DNA of 64,000 nucleotides from Novosphingobium sp. BW1 (GTDB lineage Bacteria; Pseudomonadota; Alphaproteobacteria; Sphingomonadales; Sphingomonadaceae). Shown in pieces: positions 1 through 9,095 of this stretch; the first letter of the stretch is position 1; each line of letters opens with the position of its first letter. The DNA is taken from positions 186,001-250,000 of the forward strand of contig NZ_VIRF01000078.1 in NCBI RefSeq assembly GCF_008107685.1, written 5' to 3'. The position numbers and the translations under genes were made by a program. The notes under the pieces were generated by a model, which searched no databases, was not told where the DNA came from, and was given only the letters and a program-made list of their open reading frames with translations.

Positions 1-1102
1 GGAAGCCCAAGCCAAAAGCCTTGTCGCGGGCGACGTGCTCCCCGCGCTTCAGCGCCAGCTGGCCGAACTCAAGCGCCAGCGCGGCCTCGCCACCAGCGCA
101 CCGGGCCTGCGCGAACGCCCTAGCGGCGCACAGTTCTACGCCTGGGCACTCAAAGCCAGCACCACGACAACGATGTCGCCTGAGGAGATCCACAAGCTCG
201 GCCACGAGCAGCTTGCCGAACTGCATGGCCGGATGGACCCCATCCTGAAAGATCTGGGCTACACGCAAGGCACCGTGGGCGCACGCATGACCGCGCTGGG
301 CAAGGACCCGCGCTTCATGTTCGCCAAGGGTGACGAAGGGCGCGACCAGATCATGGCCTCCATCCGCCAGCGCATCGACTGGATCACCTCGCAAATGCCC
401 CGCGCGTTCCGCGAACTCGTGCCCGGCAACGTCGAGGTGCGCCGCCTGCCACTCGCCGAGGAACCGGGTGCTCCTACCGCCTATGGCGGCGCGGGTTCCA
501 AGGACGGCACGGTACCGGGCAAGATGTGGATCAACCTGCGCACCACGGACCTCCACCGCAAGTACGACCTGCCCACCCTTGTCCACCACGAGACCATTCC
601 CGGCCACGTCTGGCAGGGTGAGTATGCCAACCGCCTGCCGCTGATCCGCTCGATCCTGGCCTTCAACGCCTATTCCGAAGGCTGGGCGCTCTATGGCGAG
701 CAGCTGGGCGACGAACTGGGCGCTTACGACGATGACCCCGTCGGGCGTCTCGGCTACCTCCAGTCCATCGCTTTTAGGGCCTGCCGCATGGTCGTCGACA
801 CCGGCCTGCATTCGCAGGGGTGGAGCCGCGAGGAAGGCATTCGCTTCTTCATGGAAAAGAACGGCAACAAGCGCGAGGAAGTGGTCAACGAGGTCGACCG
901 CTACTGCTCGTGGGCGGGTCAGGCCTGTGGCTACAAGATGGGCCACAACGAGATCAACCACCAGCGCCTGCGCGCCATTGCCGAGCTTGGCGATACCTAT
1001 GACCTGCGCGATTTCGACCAGGCGGTTGTGGATGGTGGCAACGTCCCGCTCGACGTTCTGGGCGACAATATCACGCGCTACATCGCGGGCGTGAAGGGCT
1101 AA
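1..1102 (+). CDS. DUF885 family metallopeptidase-like protein (5' end outside window)
   Basis: The reading frame is already open at the window edge, so the N-terminal part is missing; a GTG at 35 is only an internal valine. The visible 367 codons carry the DUF885 signature HHETIPGH (an HExxH-like zinc site) followed about 30 residues later by EGWALYGE, which supplies the third ligand in this family, and end cleanly at a TAA. DUF885 proteins are M32-like presumed zinc carboxypeptidases, usually about 600 residues and often exported; the missing N-terminus would show any signal peptide. Substrate is unknown. It stands alone, with a - strand gene converging on it. Confidence 0.85.
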   Translation, partial: EAQAKSLVAGDVLPALQRQLAELKRQRGLATSAPGLRERPSGAQFYAWALKASTTTTMSPEEIHKLGHEQLAELHGRMDPILKDLGYTQGTVGARMTALGKDPRFMFAKGDEGRDQIMASIRQRIDWITSQMPRAFRELVPGNVEVRRLPLAEEPGAPTAYGGAGSKDGTVPGKMWINLRTTDLHRKYDLPTLVHHETIPGHVWQGEYANRLPLIRSILAFNAYSEGWALYGEQLGDELGAYDDDPVGRLGYLQSIAFRACRMVVDTGLHSQGWSREEGIRFFMEKNGNKREEVVNEVDRYCSWAGQACGYKMGHNEINHQRLRAIAELGDTYDLRDFDQAVVDGGNVPLDVLGDNITRYIAGVKG

Positions 1103-1168
1103 CCGGCCCACTCAGGCAAAGCCCCTGGATGCGCCACTGCGCGCCGGGGCGCCTTGCCTGTCCGCGCG

Positions 1169-1519
1169 TCACTTGCGCCCGAAGAAACCCGAGGCCAGAC
1201 CCGCGATATCATCGAGGGCATCGCCGTCCCCATCGCGGTCGAGCAAGGCCATGACCTGCGGGTTGGACACGATCTCCCCGGCAAAGCGCGCCAGCGCGCT
1301 CTCGCCGCCAATGGCGGTGATGATCTGCTGGATCGTGGCAACATCGAACCCCGCGCGCCCCGCTGCAAGTTCAGCCGGGTCGCCCGGTTGATGGTGCGCC
1401 TGCCTGGGCGCAACCATGGCGTTCTTTGCCATTGCCGATCATATGCCGAACTGCCTGGCAAGATTGGCCACATCGACGCTGCCGCCGATCTGCCCCGGTA
1501 CGCCGTCCAATAGTCCCAT
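1169..1519 (-). pseudogene. DUF937-like small protein split by an in-frame TGA
   Basis: An ATG at 1519, preceded by AAAAGAGAC, opens MGLLDGVPGQIGG and VANLARQFGI, the typical N-terminus of a DUF937 protein. Codon 27 is TGA (1441-1439). The same frame then continues to the stop at 1169, with QAHHQPGDPAE, QQIITAIGGESALARFAGE and a DRDGDGDALDD calcium-loop-like stretch near the C-terminus. The downstream ATG at 1432 has no ribosome binding site, so the 87-codon remainder is unlikely to be a gene on its own. Either this is a recent pseudogene, a sequencing error around ATATGATCGG, or readthrough occurs. The DUF937 assignment is from sequence memory of the family; function is unknown. Confidence 0.6.
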
Positions 1520-1567
1520 GTCTCTTTTCTGGTTCTGACGGGAGGCACTGCGTTCGTCCCGCAACGA

Positions 1568-1605
1568 AAGAAGGCCCCGGATGCCGAAGCGTCCGGGGCC
1601 TTCTT
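1568..1605 (-). terminator. Intrinsic terminator downstream of pckA
   Basis: Arms 1571-1581 (AAGGCCCCGGA) and 1592-1602 (TCCGGGGCCTT) form a perfect 11-bp stem with a 10-nt loop. On the - strand it is followed by CTTCTTTC. It lies about 30 nt past the pckA stop. Confidence 0.8.
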
Positions 1606-1631
1606 CATGTCATAGATTGCTCGCGCGCCTG

Positions 1632-3239
1632 TCAGGCCGTGACGGGCGCGGCCTGGCGGACGCCCTCATCGACGTGCGCTTCGAACTGGGCGAAGTTGTC
1701 GATGAACTTCTTGACCAGAACCTGCGCGGTCTTGTCGTACTCAGCGCCATCGGCCCAGGCACCGCGCGGGTCGAGAAGCGCGGTGTCGACACCGGGTACT
1801 TCCACGGGCACTTCAAAGCCGAAGTTAGGATCTTCCTTGAACTCGGCGGTGTTGAGGCTGCCATCGAGCGCCGCGTTGAGCAGCGCGCGGGTGGCCTTGA
1901 TCGGCATGCGCTTGATGCCGTCCATAGTGGCCATGCCGCCCGACCAGCCGGTATTGACCAGCCAGCACTTCACACCGCCCTTGGCGATACGCTCCTTGAG
2001 GAGGTTGCCATAGACCGAAGGATGACGTGGCATGAACGGCGCACCAAAGCAGGTCGAGAAGGTCGCTTCCGGCTCGGTCACACCGATCTCGGTGCCCGCA
2101 ACCTTGGCGGTGTAACCCGAAAGGAAGTGGTACATGGCCTGGTCGGGCGTGAGACGCGCAATCGGAGGCAGCACGCCGAAAGCATCCGCAGTGAGGAAGA
2201 TCACGTTTTGCGGCACGGGGCCCAGATTCTCTTCCGACGCGTTCGGGATAAAGTCGATCGGGTAGGCACCGCGGCTGTTCTCGGCAAGCGAGTTGTCGTC
2301 GAGGTCGAGCGTGCGGGTGACCGGATCGATCACGACATTTTCAAGGACGGTGCCAAAACGCTTGGTGGTCGCGTAAATTTCCGGCTCGGCTTCTTCCGAA
2401 AGACGGATCATCTTGGCGTAGCAGCCGCCTTCGAAGTTGAAGACCGCCGTGTCCGACCAGCCGTGCTCGTCATCGCCGATGAGCGTGCGCGACGCATCCG
2501 CCGAAAGCGTCGTCTTGCCGGTACCCGAAAGGCCGAAGAAGACCGCCGTGTCACCGTCCGGGCCGATGTTGGCCGAGCAGTGCATCGGCATCACGCCCTT
2601 GGTCGGGAGCAGATAGTTGAGGATGCCGAAGACCGACTTCTTCATCTCGCCGGCATAGGCCGTGCCACCGATAAGGATCAGCTTTTCCGAGAAGTTGACC
2701 GCAATCACGGTCTCGCTGCGGCTGCCGTGGCGTTGCGGGTCGGCCTTGAAGCTGGGCAGGTCGATGATCGTGTATTCCGGCACAAAGCCTTCAAGTTCCG
2801 CGGCGCTCGGACGCACCAGCAGGGTGCGGATGAACATGTTGTGCCATGCGAACTCGTTGATGACGCGCACCTTGACGCGGTGTTCGGGCTGCGAGCCGCC
2901 AAACAGGTCCGCGACGTAGAGCTTTTCCTTGTCGCCGACGGCGGCGAGGAAGTCTTCCTTCAGCGCAGCAAAGTGTTCCGGCGTCATGGGCACATTGGTG
3001 TTGCCCCACCAAATCGTATCTTCGGTCTCGGCGTCCTTGACGATGAACTTGTCCTTGGCCGAACGGCCCGTGTGCTTGCCCGTCGCGACCACGAAAGGAC
3101 CGTTCGCAGAGAGCGTGCCTTCCTCGTTCCGGATGGCATGTTCGACCAGCGGGGCGGTACCCAGGTTCGCAAAAATTTCCGCCTTGGTGGCGATCCCGTG
3201 TTTGTCGAGCGGGTAGCTAAGGGTAGCGGTCAATGTCAT
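1632..3239 (-). CDS. pckA: Phosphoenolpyruvate carboxykinase (ATP)
   Basis: Converts oxaloacetate plus ATP to PEP and CO2, the first committed step of gluconeogenesis, in the cytosol. The 535-residue length fits the ATP-dependent family. Visible motifs are [15 protein letters not shown], the P-loop [13 protein letters not shown] near residue 240 and the metal-binding [11 protein letters not shown] just after it. The frame extends to a TTG at 3248, but that TTGGAGGAG is the ribosome binding site itself; ATG 3239 or TTG 3233 is the real start, and I chose the ATG. It is divergent from chvI, the usual alphaproteobacterial arrangement, and closed by a strong terminator. Confidence 0.97.
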   Translation of the reverse strand: MTLTATLSYPLDKHGIATKAEIFANLGTAPLVEHAIRNEEGTLSANGPFVVATGKHTGRSAKDKFIVKDAETEDTIWWGNTNVPMTPEHFAALKEDFLAAVGDKEKLYVADLFGGSQPEHRVKVRVINEFAWHNMFIRTLLVRPSAAELEGFVPEYTIIDLPSFKADPQRHGSRSETVIAVNFSEKLILIGGTAYAGEMKKSVFGILNYLLPTKGVMPMHCSANIGPDGDTAVFFGLSGTGKTTLSADASRTLIGDDEHGWSDTAVFNFEGGCYAKMIRLSEEAEPEIYATTKRFGTVLENVVIDPVTRTLDLDDNSLAENSRGAYPIDFIPNASEENLGPVPQNVIFLTADAFGVLPPIARLTPDQAMYHFLSGYTAKVAGTEIGVTEPEATFSTCFGAPFMPRHPSVYGNLLKERIAKGGVKCWLVNTGWSGGMATMDGIKRMPIKATRALLNAALDGSLNTAEFKEDPNFGFEVPVEVPGVDTALLDPRGAWADGAEYDKTAQVLVKKFIDNFAQFEAHVDEGVRQAAPVTA

Positions 3240-3335
3240 CTCCTCCAACGTGACACCTCGCCGGATTATCCAGCGACGGCATCATCAATTCCTCCTCAGG
3301 AATCGGGATCGCGGATAATCGACGCATTCTTTTCC

Positions 3336-3346
3336 GTCAAATTGAC
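3336..3346. promoter_or_regulatory. Palindrome GTCAAATTGAC in the pckA/chvI divergent promoter region
   Basis: A perfect 11-bp palindrome sits in the 269-bp space between pckA (3239) and chvI (3509). It overlaps a TTGACA (3342-3347) that could be a -35 element for the chvI operon, although no good -10 follows. The CAAATTG core recurs upstream of the TonB receptor and the RND operon. Regulator unknown. Confidence 0.35.
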
Positions 3347-3508
3347 AACAAATGGAACCGCAAAGGGCCGAAACGCGAAAGAAACAGGTCAGATGCCCCA
3401 GCGCGCCCCCGCGGCCCGCCTGGAAACCATGGCTCGCCACATTGCCAGTCAGGCGTCCAGCGGCTAGGCAGCGTGCTCGCGAATTGAGAAAGGACCAGGG
3501 CACCTGCG

Positions 3509-4312
3509 ATGTCCGTGCCAGCATCCCCGTCTCCCGCTTCCGAGTCCCGCAGCGCGGCGGTCGAGACGCGCCGGCACACGATCGCACTCGTCGACGATGA
3601 CCGCAACATCCTGACCACGGTCTCGATCGGTCTTCAGGCCGAAGGTTTTTCCACAAGGGTCTATACCGACGGCGAAACCGCGCTGAAGGCGATCCTCGAA
3701 AATCCGCCTGACCTTGCCATCTTCGATGTGAAGATGCCGCGCATGGATGGCCTGGAATTGCTGCGAAATCTGCGCGAGCGCTCCAGCCTGCCGGTGATCT
3801 TCCTCACCTCCAAGGATGAGGAACCCGACGAAGCCCTTGGCCTCGCCATGGGCGCTGATGACTATATCACAAAGCCCTTCAGCCAGCGCCTTCTAGCTGC
3901 CCGCATCCGCGCCATCCTGCGGCGCAGCGAACTGGTGCGCACAGGCCCCGAAGAGCCTGTCCAGGAAAACCTGCCCGAACCTGTCGTGCGCGGTCGCCTC
4001 GCGCTCGACCCTGCGCGCCATCAGGTGGAATGGGACGGACAGGCGGTCTCGCTCACCGTCACCGAGTTCCTGATCCTGGAAGCCATGGCGCTGCGCCCGG
4101 GCGTCGTCAAAAGCCGCAACCAGTTGATGGACGCGGCCTACAACGACGACATCTATGTCGACGACCGAACCATCGACAGCCACATCAAGCGCCTGCGGCG
4201 CAAATTCCGCGCGGTCGATTCTGCGTTCAACGCCATCGATACACTCTACGGCGCGGGCTACTCGTTTTCGGATGAGCAGGCCGCTGGGCCTGCCGCTGGA
4301 CAGGAAGGGTGA
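3509..4312 (+). CDS. chvI: ChvI-type response regulator (OmpR family)
   Basis: DNA-binding response regulator of the ChvG-ChvI system, which controls envelope, acid-stress and host-interaction genes in alphaproteobacteria. A receiver domain (about residues 24-140) has acidic pocket VDDD, phosphoacceptor Asp73 in [11 protein letters not shown] and the switch lysine in YITKPF; a winged-helix OmpR domain follows, ending in [15 protein letters not shown] and YGAGYSF. The first 22 residues are a low-complexity extension, so translation may begin slightly later. It is the first gene of a + strand operon with chvG 27 nt downstream. Confidence 0.93.
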   Translation: MSVPASPSPASESRSAAVETRRHTIALVDDDRNILTTVSIGLQAEGFSTRVYTDGETALKAILENPPDLAIFDVKMPRMDGLELLRNLRERSSLPVIFLTSKDEEPDEALGLAMGADDYITKPFSQRLLAARIRAILRRSELVRTGPEEPVQENLPEPVVRGRLALDPARHQVEWDGQAVSLTVTEFLILEAMALRPGVVKSRNQLMDAAYNDDIYVDDRTIDSHIKRLRRKFRAVDSAFNAIDTLYGAGYSFSDEQAAGPAAGQEG

Positions 4313-4339
4313 CGATGCCCCGGCGGACCGCCTGAGGCT

Positions 4340-5926
4340 ATGGCCGAGCGCTCGCACGCCCGCATCGCAGCCTCGCTGCCCGTCCGTCTGGGGCTATCCT
4401 GGCGCGTCTCGCTGACCGCACGCATCCTTGCGGTCAACATCATCGCGCTCGCGCTCATGGCGGGCAGTCTCTTCTACATCGACAGCTATCGCCGCGAACT
4501 TCTCGACGAGCGCTTTCGCCTTGCTCGCAGCGAAGCCGAGATAACCGCCCAGGCCCTCTCCGGGGAAAGCCTCGATCGGCAACGCCACCTGATCGCGCGG
4601 ATCGGAACCACGCAGAAACTGCGTCTGCGCCTCTACGATGCCAATGGCGATCTCGTTGCGGACAGTTTCAAGCTGGCCCCGCCGTCGTACCGCTTCATCG
4701 ATCCCGACAGCGAGCCCTGGCTGCAGGACGCTGCGCGCCTGCTCGACCAGGGCATGGACTTTCTCCTCGGTGCCCGCCGCATCCCGGCCTATCGCAACCC
4801 GCCCGAACAGGCGATCCAGGACTGGCCTGTCGCCCGCGAGGCGCTGGCGACAGGCGAAACGCGCATCGACCAGAAAGCCGCGCCCGACCAGACCCCGGTC
4901 ATTCTTGCCGCCACGCCGCTCGGCGACAGGGGCGAAATCCTGCTGATGACCCGCAACGCGCGCGACATCACCGAGAACGTGCGCATGGCCCGCCAGACGC
5001 TTGCCATCATCGTGGGCGCCGCGCTCGGGATCTCGATCCTGCTGTCGCTGTTCCTCGCTCGCACCATTGTCGATCCCTTGCGAAAACTGGTGCGCGCCAC
5101 GGTCCGCGTGCGCCTCGGGCGCGAGCGCAGCGTGGTCGTCCCGCGCCTGCCCGACCGCCGCGACGAGATCGGCCTCCTCGCCCGCGCCGTCTCCGACATG
5201 ACCGGCGCCCTGCGCCTTCGCATCGATGCGGTCGAACGCTTCGCGGCGGATGTCGCGCACGAACTCAAAAATCCGCTCACGTCGCTGCGCAGCGCACTTG
5301 AGAACCTGGACCGCGTGGACGATCCCGACCTTCGTCGCCAACTCGTGACGGTCGCCAACGACGACGTACGACGAATCGATTTCCTCGTTACCGAGATCGC
5401 CGATGCCAGCCGTATCGACGCGCAGCTCAGCCGGACCACCTTCGAGCCGGTCGACATGAACAGCCTTCTGCGCGCCCTTGTCGCCGAGCGCGCCCAACGC
5501 GGCGTCAACGGCGCAAGCGAGGTGATAATCGCACAGGTTGGCGCTGGCCCGCTCGTTGCACCAGGTGACGCCCCGCGCCTCGAACGCGTGCTCCAGAACC
5601 TGCTCGACAACGCTGTCTCCTTCTCCCCCAAGGGCGCGCCTATCGACGTTACCCTGGAGAGCGTGAAGGGCAAAGTGCGCATCACGATCAGCGACCATGG
5701 CCCGGGCATTCCCAGGGCCGCGCGCGAACGGATCTTCGAGCGTTTCCATTCACTGCGCCCCTCGTCAGAAGAATTCGGCCGCCATTCCGGGCTCGGGCTC
5801 TCGATCGCGCGCACCATTGTCGATGCCCACTCCGGCTCGCTCTTTGCCACCGATCGCGACGACCGATTGCCGGGCGGCTGCTTCGTTCTCGCCCTTCCCC
5901 AATGGCCGAGCGAGCCCGAAGCGTGA
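4340..5926 (+). CDS. chvG: ChvG-type sensor histidine kinase
   Basis: Membrane sensor kinase partner of ChvI. A transmembrane segment near residues 30-47 (ILAVNIIALALMAGSLFYI) is followed by a periplasmic sensing region, a second transmembrane segment (LAIIVGAALGISILLSLFLA, about 222-241), a HAMP region, the HisKA motif ADVAHELKNPLTSLRSALE with the phosphorylated His near residue 307, and an ATPase domain with LLDNAVSFSP, DHGPGIP and GLGLSIARTIVDAH. All catalytic boxes are present, so it should be active. At 528 residues it is normal for the family. Its stop overlaps the start of hprK. Confidence 0.95.
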   Translation: MAERSHARIAASLPVRLGLSWRVSLTARILAVNIIALALMAGSLFYIDSYRRELLDERFRLARSEAEITAQALSGESLDRQRHLIARIGTTQKLRLRLYDANGDLVADSFKLAPPSYRFIDPDSEPWLQDAARLLDQGMDFLLGARRIPAYRNPPEQAIQDWPVAREALATGETRIDQKAAPDQTPVILAATPLGDRGEILLMTRNARDITENVRMARQTLAIIVGAALGISILLSLFLARTIVDPLRKLVRATVRVRLGRERSVVVPRLPDRRDEIGLLARAVSDMTGALRLRIDAVERFAADVAHELKNPLTSLRSALENLDRVDDPDLRRQLVTVANDDVRRIDFLVTEIADASRIDAQLSRTTFEPVDMNSLLRALVAERAQRGVNGASEVIIAQVGAGPLVAPGDAPRLERVLQNLLDNAVSFSPKGAPIDVTLESVKGKVRITISDHGPGIPRAARERIFERFHSLRPSSEEFGRHSGLGLSIARTIVDAHSGSLFATDRDDRLPGGCFVLALPQWPSEPEA

Positions 5927-6372
5927 CCACGGGTGCCTCACCTTCGCTGGTCCGTCAGGCAACCTGCGTCGCGCGCGAGGGACGCGCCATTCTCATCGAA
6001 GGCCCCTCGGGCTCTGGCAAGACCTCGCTCGCGCTCGAGTTGATAGACCGGGGTGCGGTGCTCGTGGGGGATGATGGCGTAGTCATCGAAAGGCGCGCCG
6101 ATCATCTCGTCGTCAAGCCCCACCCCCGCACGGCCGGTCTGATCGAGGTACGCAATCTCGGTATCCTGGGCGAACCGATCTGCGCCAAGGCCCGGGTCTG
6201 CCTTCACATTCTTCTGGATAGCAAGGCCCCACGCTTCATCCAGAACGCCGAGGGCATCGAGCTTGCGGGGCTGGTCATCCCTTCCCTGCGCCTTTCGCCT
6301 TGGAGCGGTCCGATGGCCATCAAGGCCGAACGCGCGCTGGCCGTCCACGGACTCGGCCCCACAACTCGCTGA
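5923..6372 (+). CDS. hprK: HPr kinase/phosphorylase (short alphaproteobacterial form)
   Basis: Phosphorylates and dephosphorylates the serine of HPr, tying the regulatory PTS to metabolic state. Only the catalytic C-terminal domain is present, as is usual in alphaproteobacteria: P-loop EGPSGSGKTSLAL followed by LVGDDGVVI and the HPrK signature region NLGILGEP. I place the start at GTG 5923, which shares GTGA with the chvG stop and implies translational coupling; an ATG at 5902 in the same frame is possible but leaves a longer overlap. The product is 149 residues. Its target HPr is encoded about 1.5 kb downstream. Confidence 0.9.
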   Translation: MTTGASPSLVRQATCVAREGRAILIEGPSGSGKTSLALELIDRGAVLVGDDGVVIERRADHLVVKPHPRTAGLIEVRNLGILGEPICAKARVCLHILLDSKAPRFIQNAEGIELAGLVIPSLRLSPWSGPMAIKAERALAVHGLGPTTR

Positions 6373-6461
6373 AAAGACGCGCAAGCAAGACCCCGGAAAG
6401 GCGGTCGGATAAGACCAATCTCTCCCTTCCCTTTCCAGGCGGAGGAGCGCAAACAGCCCCG

Positions 6462-7454
6462 ATGACTGCAACACCTGAGCCCACCCCCGAGGCCAGCGCA
6501 CACGGCGCGGACGAGACGAGGCCTGACCCGGCGCTGCCAAGGCGTCAATCGGTCCTACTCGTCACCGGCATGCTCGGCGCCGGAAAAACCACGGTTCTCA
6601 AGGTTTTGGAGGACCTTGGCTGGGAGATTATCGACAACTTCCCGATCCGCCTGCTCGAAGGTCTGCTCGATGCTCCTGGCGAGGCGCAGAGCGATCTTCC
6701 CACGCGGTTGGCCATCGGCTTCGATTCGCGCACCCGCGGCTTCGATCCCGAGCGCGTGATCGCCCAAGTAAAAGCCCTTAGTGAACGCCGTGACATCGCA
6801 CTGACGACGCTCTTCCTCGATTGCCAGAGTGCCGAGCTCGAACGCCGCTACAACGAGACCCGCCGCCGCCATGCCCTTGCCGCCGACGCCCCCGTCGCGA
6901 CTGGGATTCAAGCCGAGCGTGAATTGCTCACGCCGCTGCGGCGCTGGGCCGAATTGCTAATCGACACCAGCGAATTCACCAGCAACGATCTCCAGCGCGT
7001 GATTCGCGAAAGATTCGCTGAAAGCGCGACCGAGGGCACGACCCTCACCATTTCCAGCTTTGGATTCGCGCGCGGGATGCCCCCGCTGGCTGACCTGGTG
7101 TTCGACATGCGCTTTCTCGACAATCCCCATTGGGATCCGGACATTCGCTCGCAGACCGGGCAGGACGCCGACGTTGGCGAATTCATCCGCAGAGACCCCG
7201 CTTTTTCCGAGGCATTCACGCGCATACGCGATCTTCTTCTGCTCTTGCTGCCGCGTTACAAGGCACAAGGTAAAAGTTACGTCCACATCGCCTTCGGGTG
7301 TACCGGCGGGAAACACCGTTCGGTTTTTACCGCGGAAAAGATGGCATCGGCCTTGCGCCACTCGGGATTTTCCCCCACATTGCTGCACCGCAACCTGGGC
7401 TCACGAGCAGCCGATCTTCTTGAAGGAGAGCCGCGGCGTGATGACAAGCACTAA
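6462..7454 (+). CDS. rapZ: RapZ-family nucleotide-binding protein (YvcJ)
   Basis: P-loop protein of the RapZ/YvcJ family; the E. coli member is an RNA-binding adaptor controlling GlmY/GlmZ and amino-sugar synthesis. Walker A is GMLGAGKTTVLKVLEDLG (from about residue 36), followed by the family-typical DNFPIRLLEGLL, and near the C-terminus GCTGGKHRSVFTAEKMA, the RapZ signature. The frame is open back to 6300, but ATG 6462, behind GGCGGAGGAGCG, gives a normal length (330 aa) with a roughly 30-residue low-complexity head. It lies between hprK and the PTS genes, the usual place in proteobacteria. Confidence 0.92.
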   Translation: MTATPEPTPEASAHGADETRPDPALPRRQSVLLVTGMLGAGKTTVLKVLEDLGWEIIDNFPIRLLEGLLDAPGEAQSDLPTRLAIGFDSRTRGFDPERVIAQVKALSERRDIALTTLFLDCQSAELERRYNETRRRHALAADAPVATGIQAERELLTPLRRWAELLIDTSEFTSNDLQRVIRERFAESATEGTTLTISSFGFARGMPPLADLVFDMRFLDNPHWDPDIRSQTGQDADVGEFIRRDPAFSEAFTRIRDLLLLLLPRYKAQGKSYVHIAFGCTGGKHRSVFTAEKMASALRHSGFSPTLLHRNLGSRAADLLEGEPRRDDKH

Positions 7455-7496
7455 GATCCGGGTGCAACTGCAGGGTATTCGGAGCGTTTCCTCAAC

Positions 7497-7901
7497 ATGA
7501 TCGGCATGATTCTGGTCACTCACGGCAATCTTGCCGAAGAGTTCGTTCACGCAATGGAACATGTCGTCGGCGATCAGACGGCGGTTGAGACCGTGTGCAT
7601 TGGTCCCAACGACGATATGGAGCGACGCCGCGCCGAGATTGCCGAAGCCATAGTCAAGGTGAACAGCGGCGAAGGTGTGATCATCCTCACCGACCTGTTC
7701 GGTGGAACGCCCTCGAACCTCGCGATCTCGCTGATGGAAGCCGGAACGGTCGAAGTCATCGCCGGGATCAACCTGCCCATGCTGATCCGGCTTGCCAAGG
7801 CACGCGCCTGCATGTCGGTGCGCGACGCTGCCGCGGCCGCGCGTGAAGCGGGACGCAACTACATCACCATCGCAAGCGAATACCTGGGACAGGATGCATG
7901 A
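7497..7901 (+). CDS. PTS EIIA component, mannose type
   Basis: Small soluble phosphocarrier of the EIIA-Man family (134 aa). His9 in ILVTHGNLAEEF is the expected phosphorylation site, and TDLFGGTPSNLA is the family hallmark. No IIB, IIC or IID partner lies nearby, so as in other alphaproteobacteria it probably acts in a regulatory, non-transport PTS relay with HPr and HPr kinase. Its last codons overlap the HPr start by 4 nt (ATGA), indicating coupling. No enzyme I gene lies in this window. Confidence 0.93.
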   Translation: MIGMILVTHGNLAEEFVHAMEHVVGDQTAVETVCIGPNDDMERRRAEIAEAIVKVNSGEGVIILTDLFGGTPSNLAISLMEAGTVEVIAGINLPMLIRLAKARACMSVRDAAAAAREAGRNYITIASEYLGQDA

Positions 7902-8182
7902 ACGACTGCCGTGAGACGGTGACCATCGTTAACAAGCGCGGACTTCATGCCAGGGCCAGTGCCAAGTTCGTGAACTACGTAACCGAATTGCCCGGAGAGC
8001 TTTCAGTGTCGGTCAGCAAGGACGGCGCGAGTGCGGTTGGCAATTCGATCCTGGGCCTGATGATGCTGGGCGCGGCCAAGGGCGACAGGATCGAGATCGC
8101 GTGCGCAGGCGATGACGCGCAGGCTGCGCTCGACCGGCTCGTCGCATTGGTGCGCGGCGGCTTTGGCGAAGACCAGGGCTGA
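7898..8182 (+). CDS. ptsH: HPr phosphocarrier protein
   Basis: HPr-family protein of 94 residues. The EI-phosphorylated histidine is His17 in NKRGLHARASAKF, and the HprK-phosphorylated serine is Ser50 in AVGNSILGLMMLGA, so both regulatory sites are intact. It can therefore be controlled by PEP (through an enzyme I encoded elsewhere) and by the HPr kinase in the same operon. The start overlaps the EIIA gene by 4 nt. Confidence 0.95.
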   Translation: MNDCRETVTIVNKRGLHARASAKFVNYVTELPGELSVSVSKDGASAVGNSILGLMMLGAAKGDRIEIACAGDDAQAALDRLVALVRGGFGEDQG

Positions 8183-8198
8183 AAAGGCGCCTTTCGAC

Positions 8199-9017
8199 GT
8201 GACCTACCGCCGCACCATCACCGGATTTTCCAACCCGCTCGTCAAGTTCCTGCGCTCGCTGCGCGACAAGAAGCACCGTCGGCGTGAGCAGCGCTTCCTG
8301 GCTGAAGGGCTGCGCCTGCTGACCGACGCGCGCGAATCAGGCATTCTGCCTGAAATGCTCGTCATGGCCACGGGCCGCGCCGCCCACCCCCTGCTCGACC
8401 AGCTCGAAGAGGCCGTGATCGCAGCAGGCGGCGAAGTCGTGGAGATGGACCAGGATATACTCGCCAAGGTGACCGGCAAGGACAACCCGCAGACCGTTGC
8501 CGGGGTTTTCACCGAGTTCGACACGCGGCTTGCCGGGATCGACCGGCAGTCCGCTCCCATCTGGCTCGTCGCGCAGGCGCTGCGCGATCCGGGGAACCTG
8601 GGCACGATGCTGCGCACCGGCGATGCGGTCGGGGCTGGCGGCCTCATCCTCATCGACGATTGCGCCGACCCCTTCTCAGTCGAGGCCGTGCGCGCCAGCA
8701 TGGGGGCGATCTTCACCCAAACGCTGGCGATGGCACGCTGGGATGAATTCCAGTCGTGGCTGCGCGAAGGCGAGGGACAACTCGTTGCCGCCTCGCTGCG
8801 CGACCCAACCGACTACCGCAAGGCCCCTTACGCTGCGCCCTGCTTCCTTATGGTCGGCAACGAGTCGCAGGGGCTCCCGGCCGAATACGAAGACACCTGC
8901 GACCTGCGGGTCACGATCCCGATGCTGGGGCGCGCGGACAGCCTCAACGCCGCTGTCGCCGGCGCGGTCCTCGCCTACGAAGCCCTCGCCCACCTCGCCC
9001 GTAGTCAGGACGGCTAG
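8199..9017 (+). CDS. TrmH/SpoU-family RNA methyltransferase
   Basis: SAM-dependent 2'-O-methyltransferase for rRNA or tRNA with an alpha/beta knot fold. An N-terminal substrate-binding part (SNPLVKFLRSLRDKKHRRRE, FLAEGLRLL) precedes the SpoU domain with ALRDPGNLGTMLRTGDAVGA, LMVGNESQGLP and the closing IPMLGRADSLNAAVAGAVL, which forms the SAM-binding knot. I chose GTG 8199, 16 nt after ptsH and behind GAAAAGGCG, giving 272 aa. The upstream frame overlapping ptsH looks non-coding. Exact RNA target is not evident; RlmB-like enzymes are the nearest group. Confidence 0.88.
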   Translation: MTYRRTITGFSNPLVKFLRSLRDKKHRRREQRFLAEGLRLLTDARESGILPEMLVMATGRAAHPLLDQLEEAVIAAGGEVVEMDQDILAKVTGKDNPQTVAGVFTEFDTRLAGIDRQSAPIWLVAQALRDPGNLGTMLRTGDAVGAGGLILIDDCADPFSVEAVRASMGAIFTQTLAMARWDEFQSWLREGEGQLVAASLRDPTDYRKAPYAAPCFLMVGNESQGLPAEYEDTCDLRVTIPMLGRADSLNAAVAGAVLAYEALAHLARSQDG

Positions 9018-9095
9018 CATAGGCCCTGCCGCGCCTGCCTTTTGCGGATAGGCTCGTTCATCCCGCTCTCACATGCTGCATGGCACCATGCAGGC

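Noticed and set aside
1581..3467. 628-codon + strand frame antisense to pckA
   Set aside because: High GC keeps the opposite strand open. Its residues are Arg/Gly/Val-rich without any motif, while pckA fully explains the DNA.
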